A DNA stretch of 13,793 nt from Gemmatimonadales bacterium. Its GTDB lineage: Bacteria; Gemmatimonadota; Gemmatimonadetes; Gemmatimonadales; GWC2-71-9. Made by a program: the position numbers and the translations under genes. Shown here piece by piece: positions 13,477 to 13,793 of the stretch (position 1 is the first letter of the stretch; each line of letters begins with the position of its first letter). The stretch covers positions 1-13,793 of the forward strand of contig JACCSZ010000381.1 of NCBI GenBank assembly GCA_013812695.1, read 5' to 3'. The notes beneath the pieces are model-generated. The model did no database searches. It was not told the DNA's origin and was given only the letters and a program-made list of their open reading frames with translations.

Positions 13477-13793
13477 GCCGGCCCGCGGACGCGCCGGATC
13501 TGGCCCGCTGGCGCGCCGACACCCCGGGATGCGAGCGGCGCATCCACCTGAACAGCGCCGGCGCTTCGCTCGTGCCCCGCCCCGTGCGCGAGGCCATCGA
13601 TGCGCATCTCGATCTCGAGGACGATCTCGGCGGCTACGAGGCCGCCGAGAAGCAGGCCACGGCGCTCGAGCGTGTCGGCGAGGACGTGGGGCGCCTGGTG
13701 GGCGCGGGCCGCCGAAACATCGCGCTGTCGCAGAACTCGACCACCGCCTTCGCTCAGGCACTCGGCGCCTTCGACTTCGCCGCAGGCGACGTC
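13473..13793 (+). CDS. Class V aminotransferase (cysteine desulfurase-like PLP enzyme), N-terminal fragment
   Basis: The frame is open from ATG 13473 to the window end (107 codons) and continues beyond it. IHLNSAGASLVPRPVREAIDAHL near residues 24-46 matches the N-terminal strand and helix of class V aminotransferases, where substrates and PLP lie at the dimer interface. Later parts, LERVGEDVGRLVGAGRRNIALSQNSTTAFAQAL, match the helix and PLP phosphate-cup region (QNSTTA). The catalytic lysine lies outside the window, so cysteine desulfurase, isopenicillin-epimerase-like and other class V activities cannot be separated. The start overlaps the GntR stop in ATGA, giving tight coupling with the regulator, which presumably senses a related metabolite. 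Confidence 0.85.
   Translation, partial: MSRPADAPDLARWRADTPGCERRIHLNSAGASLVPRPVREAIDAHLDLEDDLGGYEAAEKQATALERVGEDVGRLVGAGRRNIALSQNSTTAFAQALGAFDFAAGDV

Overview
The window looks like a piece of chromosome from a very GC-rich, diderm, non-model bacterium. Several secreted or outer-membrane products (M16 peptidase, small beta-barrel protein, alpha-2-macroglobulin-like protein) point to a Gram-negative envelope. The gene mix, together with a palindromic repeat whose arm begins TGTCATCCTGA (a repeat type I associate with environmental GC-rich genomes), would fit Gemmatimonadota. That assignment is an inference from recall; no marker gene is present to confirm it. There is no rRNA, tRNA, CRISPR array, transposase or phage gene. 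Coding density is very high and no gene-free stretch reaches 300 bases; the longest is about 157 bases at 6359-6515 and holds the repeat.

Layout. 1-1324, minus strand: an AI-2E/PerM-type membrane protein followed, with an ATGA overlap, by the start of an alpha-2-macroglobulin-like protein cut by the window edge. 1445-6358, plus strand: a signalling block made of a soluble hybrid histidine kinase (GAF, HisKA, HATPase, receiver), a large membrane-anchored kinase (TM, PAS, GAF, PAS, GAF, HisKA, HATPase) and a small Rcp1-like response regulator that overlaps the second kinase by one base. 6516-11283, plus strand: a secreted two-domain M16 metallopeptidase, a small outer-membrane beta-barrel protein, an OsmC-type hydroperoxide reductase and a YdjM-type membrane hydrolase that overlaps the OsmC stop. 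11252-12730, minus strand: a secreted protein of unknown function followed two bases later by an NADPH-dependent FMN reductase whose last 14 codons are out of frame. 12814-13793, plus strand: a FadR/FCD-type GntR regulator overlapping a class V aminotransferase that runs off the end.

The most interesting points are these. (1) The Rcp1-like regulator has Glu (E68) where the phosphoacceptor Asp should be, while its other receiver signature residues are kept. No DNA-binding output is encoded beside the two kinases, so the block may be a phosphorelay with a phosphomimetic or pseudo-receiver partner. (2) A 25-base, nearly perfect inverted repeat supplies the apparent first ATG of the peptidase gene. 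(3) The FMN reductase frame can be restored by removing one G from a GGG run. (4) The membrane hydrolase seems to start at an AUA codon inside an ATAG overlap. (5) A TGTATACA palindrome lies in an AT-rich island between the GntR gene and the divergent secreted protein. I did not find a clear-cut novel defence or mobile system.
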